Source: Deltaproteobacteria bacterium (GTDB lineage Bacteria > Myxococcota_A > Polyangia > DRWM01 > JAAZOP01). From it: a DNA stretch of 32,454 nucleotides. Where the stretch lies: the NCBI GenBank assembly GCA_016218815.1, contig JACRCX010000100.1, positions 1 through 32,454 of the forward strand. Direction: 5' to 3'. Positions within the stretch are counted from its first letter, which is position 1. Every line of letters starts with the position of its first letter. Below the pieces are notes generated by a model, which was given only the letters and a program-made list of their open reading frames with translations, did no database searches and was not told the origin of the DNA. Shown here one piece after another: positions 14,368-21,251 of this stretch. A program made the translations under genes and the position numbers.

Positions 14368-16616
14368 ACGAGGGAGCGGGCGGGCCGGTCGCGGGGCGTC
14401 CGCTGGCGGCGGCGATCGTCGGCGGGGGCAAGGGCTGCGCCTCGTTCCTGGAGATGGTCGCCAACGACACGCTGGGACGGTTCCGGCTGCGCATCCTGGG
14501 GGTGGCCGGCGTCGACCCGCAGGGGCCGGGGATGCGCGCGGCGCGGGAGCTGGCCGTGCCGCTGGTGACGACCGACTACCGCGAGCTGTTCCGCATCCCG
14601 GACCTGGACGTGCTCATCGAGCTGACGGGGAGCGTGGAGCTGCGCGACGAGATCGAGCGGACGCGGCCGCGCCACGTGCGGCTGATCGACCACTTCGGCG
14701 CCCGGCTGTTCTGGGAGCTGAACCAGGTGGTCGAGGCGGTGATCCGGCAGCGCACCGAGATGCGGCAGCGGGACGAGGCGGAGCGCCGGCGCATCGCGGA
14801 GGTGCTGGACAGCATCCCCGACGAGATCCTGGTGCTCGACGCCGACCTGGTGGTGCGCGACGCCAACGCGACCTTCCTGGTCGACAATGGGATCACGATC
14901 GAGGAGATCCGGGGGCGGCACTGCTACGAGGTCGACCAGATCACGCGGGGCGGCTGCCAGGTGGCGGTGGGGGACTGCCCGTTCTTCGCGGTGGCGCGCG
15001 AGGGACAGCCGGTGTCGATCGTGCGCAAACACTTCGCGCCGGACGGGGAAACGCGATACGCGGCGATCGTCGGGGCGCCGCTCAAGTCCGCGGATGGCAA
15101 GGTCGTGGGCCTGATCGAGATGACGCGAGACATCACCGCGCGCATCCGGCTGGAGGAGGACCTGCGGACGACCGAGGTGCGTTTGCAGCAGTTCACGAAG
15201 CTGGCGCCGCTGGCGACGTACGTCAAGAACCGCGCGGGCCAGTACGTGGACGTCAACCCGGCGACCTGCGCGCTCTTCGGCCGGCCCGCGGCCGAGATCC
15301 TGGGCCGGACGGACCATGAGTTCCTCCCGCGGGAGGCGGCGGACGAGATGTCGCGCGGAGACCGCGAGACCTGGCGGCGCGGCTCGGCCGTGACGGTCGA
15401 TGTCGAGGTGCAGCTCGGGGGGCGGCGCGTCTTCCTGTCGACGATCAAGTTCCCGATCCTCGACGCCGCCGGCCAGCCGACGGCGCTGTGCGGGCTGTCC
15501 ATGGACATCACGGCGCAGAAGGAGGCCGAGAACCAGCTCCTGGAGACGCGGAAGCGGCTGCAGGACATCATGGACAACTCGCCGGTGATCATCGTCACGA
15601 CCGACATCGACGGCCGGGTCCAGTCGTTCAACCGGGGCGCCGAGAGATCGCTCGGCTACGCCGCGGAGGAGGTGGTCGGCCGCTCGGACGAGCCGTTGTA
15701 CGCCGACCCTGCGAGCCGGGCGGAGTTCCTGCGGATGGTCAGGGCGGGGAAATCGGTGCAGGACGACTCGGGCGAAATGCGCCGGAAGGACGGCACGCTG
15801 CTTCCGGTCTCGGTCACGATGTCGGCGTTGCGGGACGCCGAGGGGACGCTGATCGGCACGGTGGCGATGAACAAGGACATCTCGCAACGCAAGGCGCTGA
15901 TGGCACAGGTGCTGCAGTCCGAGCGGATGGCGGCGGTGGGGCGGGTGGCCGCCGGAGTGGCGCACGAGATCAACAACCCGCTGGCGGTGATCGGCGAGAT
16001 CGCGGGGTACCTCGACTCCGTCGCCGCCGACGCGCCGGCCGACGCCGCGACGATGACCGAGGTACGGGGCGGGTTGCCGAAGATCCTGCGCCAGGTCGAG
16101 CGCGTGCGCGAGATCACGCGACGCCTGCTCTCGTTCGCCCGCAAGACGGAAGCGCGGATCGAGGCCGCCGACGTCAACGCGTCGCTCGACGAGATCCTCC
16201 CGTTCCTGGAGAAGGAGGCGCGGCTGGCCCAGGCGACGATCCACCGGCAGTACGGCACCGGACTGCCGCGGGTCGCGGTCGAGGAGATGCAGCTCCAGGA
16301 GGTCTTCATCAACCTGATCAGCAATGCGATCCATGCGCTCGGGAAGCGCGGCGGCGGCGGCAACGTGTGGCTGACCACGAGCGTCGACGGGGAGAAGGTG
16401 ACGGTGTCGGTGCGCGACGACGGGCCGGGGATCGATGAGTCGGTGCGCGACCGGCTGTTCGAGCCGTTCGTCACGACCAAGCCGACCGGCCAGGGAACGG
16501 GGCTCGGGCTGTCGATCTGCTACGGCATCGTCAAGCGTTACGACGGGGAGATCCGGGTCTTCTCCGAGGCGGGGGAGGGGGCGGTCTTCGAGGTCGTCCT
16601 GCCCGCCCATCGGTGA
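14364..16616 (+). CDS. Soluble hybrid sensor kinase: Rossmann-like domain, three PAS domains, histidine kinase
   Basis: 750 residues from a GTG overlapping the previous stop. Residues 13-125 look like a Rossmann nucleotide-binding domain of the homoserine-dehydrogenase/MocA type: PLAAAIVGGGKGCASF, then VAGVDPQGPG, LVTTDYRELF, DLDVLIELTGS. Three PAS domains follow at about 146-258, 272-385 and 398-510. The first has three spaced cysteines (C187, C198, C205, the last in DCPFF), a pattern that could bind a metal or act as a thiol switch. Then come H534 (GVAHEINNPLAVIGEIAG), the N box (INLISNAIHALG), DDGPGI, FEPFVTTK and GQGTGLGLSI. No membrane segment, so cytoplasmic. Probably senses redox or NAD(P)-linked state; ligands are inferred. 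Its cognate receiver is likely the coupled gene just upstream. Confidence 0.93.
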   Translation: MNEGAGGPVAGRPLAAAIVGGGKGCASFLEMVANDTLGRFRLRILGVAGVDPQGPGMRAARELAVPLVTTDYRELFRIPDLDVLIELTGSVELRDEIERTRPRHVRLIDHFGARLFWELNQVVEAVIRQRTEMRQRDEAERRRIAEVLDSIPDEILVLDADLVVRDANATFLVDNGITIEEIRGRHCYEVDQITRGGCQVAVGDCPFFAVAREGQPVSIVRKHFAPDGETRYAAIVGAPLKSADGKVVGLIEMTRDITARIRLEEDLRTTEVRLQQFTKLAPLATYVKNRAGQYVDVNPATCALFGRPAAEILGRTDHEFLPREAADEMSRGDRETWRRGSAVTVDVEVQLGGRRVFLSTIKFPILDAAGQPTALCGLSMDITAQKEAENQLLETRKRLQDIMDNSPVIIVTTDIDGRVQSFNRGAERSLGYAAEEVVGRSDEPLYADPASRAEFLRMVRAGKSVQDDSGEMRRKDGTLLPVSVTMSALRDAEGTLIGTVAMNKDISQRKALMAQVLQSERMAAVGRVAAGVAHEINNPLAVIGEIAGYLDSVAADAPADAATMTEVRGGLPKILRQVERVREITRRLLSFARKTEARIEAADVNASLDEILPFLEKEARLAQATIHRQYGTGLPRVAVEEMQLQEVFINLISNAIHALGKRGGGGNVWLTTSVDGEKVTVSVRDDGPGIDESVRDRLFEPFVTTKPTGQGTGLGLSICYGIVKRYDGEIRVFSEAGEGAVFEVVLPAHR

Positions 16617-16625
16617 TGGGCTTGG

Positions 16626-16657
16626 GGTTCTTGGTTCTTGGTTCTTGGTTCTTGGTT
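16626..16657. repeat. 7-bp tandem repeat (GGTTCTT)
   Basis: Four full copies and a partial fifth of GGTTCTT start 10 bases after the stop of the large kinase. It is noncoding and lies between that gene and the DsbA-like gene. It contrasts with the GC-rich surroundings. No function is evident; copy number could vary between strains by slippage. Confidence 0.85.
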
Positions 16658-16700
16658 TCCGGCCGGACGTCTCGGGGGTGAATGCGGGGCGGGGATCTGC

Positions 16701-16706
16701 TATCCA
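16701..16706 (+). promoter_or_regulatory. Possible -10 box of the DsbA-like gene
   Basis: TATCCA stands only 7 bases before the ATG at 16714, which would place the transcript start at or next to the start codon (leaderless mRNA). No ribosome site is visible before the ATG and no good -35 was found. Tentative. Confidence 0.25.
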
Positions 16707-16713
16707 AGGGCGC

Positions 16714-17484
16714 ATGTTTGCCAACAGGACCACGAAGCGCACCTGGATCCTCGCCGTCGGCCTGCTCGCCGCGGCTTTCGTTACCCCTGCCGCGGGGCCG
16801 GCGTCGGCGCAGGAGGCGACGGCGCCGCCGTTGCCGGAGGATGTCGAGAACGTTTCGGTCCCGGGGTGGAGCCCGAGGCTCGGGCCGGCCGACGCCCCGG
16901 TCACGATCGTGGTGTTCGGGGAGTACCTCTGCCCGTTCTGCAAGCGCATGGGACCGGTGTTGCGCCAGCTCCAGGCGGCGTACGGGGACAAGATCCGGAT
17001 CGTCTACCGCTTCCGCGTCGTGCACTCGGGTGCCGAGGAGTACGCGCTGGCCGCGCTGGCGGCGCACAAGCAGGGGAAGTTCTGGGCCTTCCACGCGGCG
17101 TTGTTCGAGAACCAGGAGGTGCTGCGCGAGCGGCCGCAGTTCGTCTACCGCCTGGCGGAACGGCTCGGACTGGACGTCGAGCAGTTCCGGACGGATATGC
17201 GCAGCGAGTCGGTCAAGAAGCAGCTCGAGGGCGACGAGGCGGAGGCCGAGCGGCTCGGCGTATCGGGAGTCCCGACGACGTTCATCAACGGTCGCGAGCT
17301 GAGCGGGGCGCGGCCGGCCGAGGACTTCGGCGCGTGGATCGACGAGCTGCTCGGGCTCGACACGCCGACCCAGTTCACGCCGCCCGAACCGTCCACACCG
17401 CCGGAGCCGGTCGAGCCGGCGGGGGAGCCGTCCGGCGAAGGCGGGGCGGTCCCGGATGCAGCGGCGCCCCCGGGCGTCGATTGA
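16714..17484 (+). CDS. Exported DsbA-family thiol oxidoreductase
   Basis: 256 residues with a signal peptide (basic MFANRTTKRT, hydrophobic core to residue 24, likely cleavage after GPASA at about 32). The thioredoxin fold has active site C73-P-F-C76 in FGEYLCPFCKRMGPVL and the cis-proline loop GVSGVPTTFING. The inserted helical domain (FWAFHAALFENQEVLRERP) is of the DsbA/DsbG-like 'thioredoxin_4' type common in Deltaproteobacteria. The last 45 residues are a Pro/Glu-rich low-complexity tail, unusual for DsbA and perhaps a linker to the cell wall. It should form or shuffle disulfides in the periplasm, which fits the many Cys-rich exported proteins encoded to the right. Cotranscription with the kinase 97 bases upstream is uncertain. 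Confidence 0.92.
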   Translation: MFANRTTKRTWILAVGLLAAAFVTPAAGPASAQEATAPPLPEDVENVSVPGWSPRLGPADAPVTIVVFGEYLCPFCKRMGPVLRQLQAAYGDKIRIVYRFRVVHSGAEEYALAALAAHKQGKFWAFHAALFENQEVLRERPQFVYRLAERLGLDVEQFRTDMRSESVKKQLEGDEAEAERLGVSGVPTTFINGRELSGARPAEDFGAWIDELLGLDTPTQFTPPEPSTPPEPVEPAGEPSGEGGAVPDAAAPPGVD

Positions 17485-17485
17485 T

Positions 17486-17504
17486 CCTCGGCGGGCCGCC
17501 GAGG
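17486..17504. terminator. GC-rich palindrome just after the DsbA-like gene
   Basis: CCTCGGCGG and CCGCCGAGG flank a single G, one base after the TGA stop. The arms can form a 7-8 bp hairpin with a small loop. No T-run follows. The core CTCGGCGG/CCGCCGAG recurs in the hairpin at 27819-27839, also downstream of a stop codon, so it may be a terminator or mRNA-end type used in this genome. Confidence 0.5.
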
Positions 17505-17525
17505 TCGGCGGGCGCCCTCACCGCC

Positions 17526-17885
17526 ATGTCCGCGGCGCGGCCTGGCCACGGCATCGACCGGACCCGCCTGCGATCCGTCGTCTCGGTCCGTGCGGCGATC
17601 GCATCCAACGGCGCGGCCGGTTGTTCGGCAGACGGCGAGTGCAACACGGATCCGGCGTGCCTCGGGGTCGATCCCGATTGCGCCTCGCCCTGCGGGTGCG
17701 ACTACTTCAGCGGCATCTGCGAAGCCATGGCGGACGCGACGGATGCCGAGTGCCCCTGCGATGCCGACTGTGCGTCCGCCGGCGACAACGCTTGCGGCGA
17801 GGACGGGCACTGCGACACGTGGTGCGACCCGGGCGGCGTCTGTGTGGATCCCGACTGCAGCGGCGGCGGGCCCTGCGCTCGCTAG
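17526..17885 (+). CDS. Small Cys-rich protein, possibly an N-terminally decayed gene
   Basis: 119 residues from an ATG at 17526. Residues 33-118 hold 16 cysteines in a patterned, acidic domain (CSADGECNTDPAC, DCASPCGCDYFSGIC, NACGEDGHCDTWCDPGG), like the disulfide-rich modules of secreted Myxococcota proteins. The first 32 residues (MSAARPGHGIDRTRLRSVV) do not form a proper signal peptide and no ribosome site is clear. Either the true start is missed or this is the surviving 3' end of a longer exported protein. The codon pattern and cysteine spacing argue that the domain once was, or still is, translated. The 236 bases after it, up to apaH, hold no recognisable feature. Confidence 0.5.
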   Translation: MSAARPGHGIDRTRLRSVVSVRAAIASNGAAGCSADGECNTDPACLGVDPDCASPCGCDYFSGICEAMADATDAECPCDADCASAGDNACGEDGHCDTWCDPGGVCVDPDCSGGGPCAR

Positions 17886-18121
17886 GCGCCGCTCGCGCAC
17901 GTCACTCGGAGCCCTGGACATCCGATCCCGCGCCGGACCCGGCGGAGCGCCGCAGCGGGTCCGCCCCGGTCCGGGTCGAGACCGGCGCCCGGCGGTCGGT
18001 CACGGGGTCCCGCACAGGCCGGTGATCGGGTCACACGACGCCGCCGTCACGTTGCCAGTGCCGGTGGACTGACGCTGATTCCGCTTCCGTTGCCGCTGGT
18101 CTCCGGTGTTGAATCCCCGAC

Positions 18122-18955
18122 ATGGCGACGTGGATCATCGGCGACATCCAGGGGTGTCATTCGACGTTGCGACGATTGCTGGCCCGGATCCGGTTCGACG
18201 ATCGGGCCGACCGGCTGTGGCTGGTCGGCGATCTGGTGAACCGCGGGCCCTCGTCGCTGGAGGTCCTGCGCTGGGCGCGCGGGCTGGGCGAGCGGCTGAC
18301 GGTGGTGTTGGGCAACCACGACCTGCACCTGCTGGCCCGATGGCTTGGCGCGGCAGGCGCCAAGCGGACGGACACGCTGGACGAGGTCCTCGCGGCGCCG
18401 GACCGGGACGACCTGTTGAGTTGGCTCCGCGAGCGGCCGTTGCTGCACCGCGAGGGCGACGTGGTGATGGTGCACGCCGGACTGCTGCCGGAGTGGACGG
18501 TGGACGAGGCGGAGGCGCTGGCGCTCGAGGTGGAGCGGGCGATCCGCGGGCCGGAAGCCTTGGAGCTGTTCGGGAGGTCGCGGCGCGCGGCGCCGCGACG
18601 GTGGAAGGCGGGGCTTGACGAGCTGCCGCGCCGGCAGCTCGCGCTTCTGGCGCTGACGCGTCTGCGCACGCTCGCGGCCAACGGCGAGCCGGAGTTCGAC
18701 TTCACCGGCCCTCCGCTGAGCGCGCCGGCGGGAGCGATCCCGTGGTTCCTGGTCCCGAGTCGGCGGAGCGGGGACGCGACGATCGCGTTCGGCCACTGGG
18801 CCGCGCTCGGCCTGAACCTCGGGCCGCGCCACCTCGCGCTGGACTCGGCCTGCGTCTGGGGCGGAACGCTCACGGCCCTGCGTCTGGAGGATCGAGCCGT
18901 TGTGCAGGAGCCGGGGGTCGAGGGCGACGTGGCGGCTCGGGGCGGGGGGGAGTAG
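18122..18955 (+). CDS. apaH: Symmetrical bis(5'-nucleosyl)-tetraphosphatase (diadenosine tetraphosphatase)
   Basis: 277 residues, close to the usual ApaH length of about 280. ApaH hydrolyses Ap4A to two ADP and in some bacteria decaps Np4-capped RNA, in the cytoplasm. The metallophosphatase motifs are in order: GDIQGC (7-12; Gln replaces the usual His of GDIHG), GDLVNRGPSS (36-45), GNHDLHLL (64-71), VMVHAGLLPEW and FGHWAALGL near residue 223. The Gln in the first motif is notable because that His normally ligates metal; it may be tolerated or reduce activity. It begins at an ATG without a strong ribosome site and appears to be a single-gene unit, converging with the extensin-like gene on the other strand. 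Confidence 0.93.
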   Translation: MATWIIGDIQGCHSTLRRLLARIRFDDRADRLWLVGDLVNRGPSSLEVLRWARGLGERLTVVLGNHDLHLLARWLGAAGAKRTDTLDEVLAAPDRDDLLSWLRERPLLHREGDVVMVHAGLLPEWTVDEAEALALEVERAIRGPEALELFGRSRRAAPRRWKAGLDELPRRQLALLALTRLRTLAANGEPEFDFTGPPLSAPAGAIPWFLVPSRRSGDATIAFGHWAALGLNLGPRHLALDSACVWGGTLTALRLEDRAVVQEPGVEGDVAARGGGE

Positions 18956-19008
18956 GTTGTTCGGGATGAGCAGGTTGTCCGGGTCGAGTGGGTTGTCCGG
19001 GACGAGTG
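18955..19008. repeat. 18-bp tandem repeat after apaH
   Basis: Three imperfect 18-base units of the form GGTTGTCCGGGTCGAGTG begin at the last base of the apaH stop and fill part of the 132-base convergent gap to the extensin-like gene. Units 2 and 3 differ at one position. Noncoding as far as can be seen; no clear hairpin. Confidence 0.8.
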
Positions 19009-19087
19009 GGTGGGCGGCTCGTCTTCGGAACGCGCGGCGTCGCGGCGGGACGGCGGGATCTCGTCACCGCCCGGTCCTGGCCGTGGC

Positions 19088-19891
19088 CTAGTTCAGGAAC
19101 CAGCCGCCTTCGCCGCCGCCGCCGAGATCGAAGTGGAAGTGGTTGTGGTGCTCGGCGTCGTGCGCGGGGCCGATGTAGACGTGGAAGATGGACGCCTCCG
19201 CCGGCGCGCAGAAGAAGTCCAGCAGAAGGGCCGCGGCGTCGCCCTCGGGGGTCGCGTCGCAGGTCCAGTCCTCCCCTCCGGAGATCTCCCAGTCGGAGAG
19301 CACGACGAGCTTCGAATCGTCCTCGAGCACGAAGTACGCGGCGTCGATCGCGAGCCCGTAGTTGTGCTGGGTCGGCTCGTCGCGCACGTGGCTGCCGACG
19401 CGGTGTCCGCCGCGCCAGAATCCGAAGGCATCGACCTCGACCACGCCGCGCTCGTGGAGCTGCGCCCCCCATTCGGCCAGCGCCACCGCGAAGCGGCAGT
19501 CGATGACATCGTGCGGTGCGACGTCTTCGCCGGGCACGCGGAACCGCACGCCTCCGGCCGGCCCGGTGAGCCGGATCGGATCCTCGATCGTCTCGGGGGC
19601 GTCGTCCGCGGTCTCCCAGGTCACGCCCCAGTCGGCCAGCACGGCCCGGCATTCGTCGGGATCGAGCGCGAGGATGTCATCGGCGTCGTATCCGGTGAAC
19701 GGCGCGGGCGACGGCTCCGGCTCGACCGGAACGACCAGGACCGGGGTGACGGCGACGGGTCGCACATCGACGACCGGCGGCGGGGGCGGGGCGGGGGGAA
19801 CGACGACCCGCGGGCCGTACGAGCGCGGTCCACAGGCCGCGAGTGCGAGCGTGGCGAACGACGCCAGGACCCGCCTTGTCCCGCCCTTCAC
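19088..19891 (-). CDS. Extensin-like / M15-peptidase-fold lipoprotein
   Basis: 267 residues from the GTG at 19891. The signal peptide ends in a lipobox (LASFATLALAAC, Cys20), followed by a Pro-rich linker (VVVPPAPPPPPVVDV). Residues about 78-260 match the extensin-like C-terminal domain of bacteria, related in fold to D-Ala-D-Ala carboxypeptidases: CRAVLADWGV, IDCRFAVALAEWGAQL, the HNYGLAIDAAYF block (H176, D183) and HHNHFHFDLGG (H250, H252) as likely metal ligands. Paired cysteines (C81/C132, C211/C228) suggest disulfides. It may trim or bind peptidoglycan at the outer membrane. The start codon is set at the end of an 8-bp tandem repeat; a longer frame exists upstream but overlaps the preceding gene. 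Probably co-transcribed with the lectin-like lipoprotein gene. Confidence 0.8.
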   Translation of the reverse strand: MKGGTRRVLASFATLALAACGPRSYGPRVVVPPAPPPPPVVDVRPVAVTPVLVVPVEPEPSPAPFTGYDADDILALDPDECRAVLADWGVTWETADDAPETIEDPIRLTGPAGGVRFRVPGEDVAPHDVIDCRFAVALAEWGAQLHERGVVEVDAFGFWRGGHRVGSHVRDEPTQHNYGLAIDAAYFVLEDDSKLVVLSDWEISGGEDWTCDATPEGDAAALLLDFFCAPAEASIFHVYIGPAHDAEHHNHFHFDLGGGGEGGWFLN

Positions 19892-19924
19892 CGCACCACC
19901 GCACCACCGCACCACCGCTCCACC
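19890..19924. repeat. 8-bp tandem repeat spanning a gene junction
   Basis: On the plus strand ACCGCACC occurs three times, then ACCGCTCC and a partial unit, filling the 32 bases between the stop of the lectin-like lipoprotein gene (19924) and the GTG of the extensin-like gene (19891). On the coding strand each unit offers a GTG in a different frame, so copy-number change would shift spacing and available starts for the downstream gene. Confidence 0.85.
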
Positions 19925-21114
19925 TAGTAGCGGATCATGCAGATGCCCGACCAGTTGTTGTTGGTCGTGCAGGAGTAGTCGCTGGCGGTCCAGGTGCCGG
20001 GCCCGCCGGTCAGACGCGTGCACTCGGCGTCGCCGCCGGTGCCGCCGCCGTCGTCGAACGCCTCGCCCATCCAGGTGTTCGCCGCGTCATAGGGCGCCAC
20101 GTTCGTCCAGGCCGTGCCGTTCCAGGCGTTCCAGTACCAGCCGCCGGCCGGCTCGGCGTAATCCGAGGAGGCTGGATCCTGCGTCAGGCCCTCGTAGTAG
20201 TTCGTACCGCCGACGAGCGACGGGCTGACGCAGTCCCAGAGGTTCTGGTCGTAGAACGCGCCCAGACCCTCGAACGCGTAACCGACGGGGCTCAGGGCAT
20301 CGATCAGTGATTGGCAGTGGTCGCGCCAATCGATCGCGTCGTGGTTGCCCGGCCAATCCGTCACCAGGAAGACGGCGGGGTTGCCCAGGGCATCTGCGCA
20401 CTCGACCCAGCCGGTGGGTGGGGCGAGGGCGCACGTCGCGCAGAAGCCCGACGCGTCGTCGCACTCCTCGGCCGAGTCGACGACTCCGTCGCCGCAGGAG
20501 GCGGGGAGGCAGGAGGTGCGACAGGCGTCGGGGGCGATGTCGCTGTTGGCGCCGCCGGCGTCGCAGGTCTCGCCGGTGTCGACGACTCCGTCGCCGCAGG
20601 AGGCGGGGAGGCAGGAGGTGCGGCAGGCGTCGGGGGCGATGTCGCTGTTGGCGCCGCCGGCGTCGCAGGTCTCGCCGGCATCGACGACGCCGTCGCCGCA
20701 GTGCGCATCGGTGCAATCGGTGCGGCAGGCGTCGGGCACGGTGTCGCTGTTTCCCCCTCCGTCGTCGCATTGCTCGCCCGGGTCGATCGTGCCGTTGCCG
20801 CAGAGCAGCGCGTCGGCCTCGGCATCCGCATCCGCTCCGTCGAGGCCCTCGGCGTCCTCATCCGTCGTCTCGACGGGAACGTCGGCCTCCGTCGTGCCGT
20901 CCGCCTCGCCGGGAGGAATCTCGCCCGGGTCGGCCCCGTCGTCCCGGACCTCGACGCGGTCACCGACGTCGTCGGTGCCCTCGTCGGGCACGATGCCGTC
21001 GGTGCCGCCGTCGTCGACGTCCTCTTCCCCCCCGTCGTAGAACGGGTTCGACGCGGTGCATCCGGCAACCGTCACCAAGAGCGCCAGCCCCAGCATCGTG
21101 CGCGTTGCATTCAT
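19924..21114 (-). CDS. Cys-repeat lipoprotein with C-type-lectin-like domain
   Basis: 396 residues. Lipobox LLVTVAGC with Cys19; then an acidic low-complexity linker (residues 24-103, Asp/Glu/Gly-rich). Four Myxococcus-type cysteine repeats of 34 residues follow (about 105-138, 139-172, 173-206 and a shorter 207-228), pattern CGDGVVDTGETCD then PDACRTSC. Residues about 236-396 look like a C-type-lectin-like fold: GWYWNAWNGTAWTNVAP and the ending SDYSCTTNNNWSGICMIRY, with paired cysteines. It should be displayed on the outer surface or in the periplasm and bind glycans or proteins; the ligand is unknown. A TATCCT box stands 6 bases upstream of the ATG. The downstream extensin-like gene is likely in the same operon. 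Confidence 0.85.
   Translation of the reverse strand: MNATRTMLGLALLVTVAGCTASNPFYDGGEEDVDDGGTDGIVPDEGTDDVGDRVEVRDDGADPGEIPPGEADGTTEADVPVETTDEDAEGLDGADADAEADALLCGNGTIDPGEQCDDGGGNSDTVPDACRTDCTDAHCGDGVVDAGETCDAGGANSDIAPDACRTSCLPASCGDGVVDTGETCDAGGANSDIAPDACRTSCLPASCGDGVVDSAEECDDASGFCATCALAPPTGWVECADALGNPAVFLVTDWPGNHDAIDWRDHCQSLIDALSPVGYAFEGLGAFYDQNLWDCVSPSLVGGTNYYEGLTQDPASSDYAEPAGGWYWNAWNGTAWTNVAPYDAANTWMGEAFDDGGGTGGDAECTRLTGGPGTWTASDYSCTTNNNWSGICMIRY
20491..20694. repeat. 102-bp direct repeat inside the Cys-repeat lipoprotein gene
   Basis: Two adjacent 102-base units, starting at 20491 and 20593, are almost identical (few differences, mostly silent) and encode the second and third 34-residue cysteine modules. 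Such identity points to recent duplication or gene conversion within the gene. Confidence 0.85.
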
Positions 21115-21120
21115 GGCCGG

Positions 21121-21126
21121 AAGGAT
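21121..21126 (-). promoter_or_regulatory. Possible -10 box of the lectin-like lipoprotein gene
   Basis: On the minus strand TATCCT lies 6 bases before the ATG at 21114, implying a leaderless or nearly leaderless transcript; GTGGAC 18 bases further upstream is a weak -35. The arrangement resembles TATCCA before the DsbA-like gene. Tentative. Confidence 0.25.
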
Positions 21127-21251
21127 ACCGTCCGGACCGCGCGGCGTCCACCCGGCTTGCGCGTCGCCAGGAATGCGTCCACAGTTCCGCGGATCGAGGG
21201 GGTAGGCGGTGCGGGTGCCGGTGGGCGCCCGGCGCGGGAGGTTTTCGAACG

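Noticed and set aside
12846..16991. 1381-codon minus-strand open frame opposite the signalling genes
   Set aside because: Arg/His/Leu/Pro-rich, no domains, spans several real genes on the other strand.
18955..19008. CRISPR-like array
   Set aside because: The 18-bp units are directly adjacent with no spacers and no cas genes are present; the same holds for the 7-bp and 8-bp arrays.
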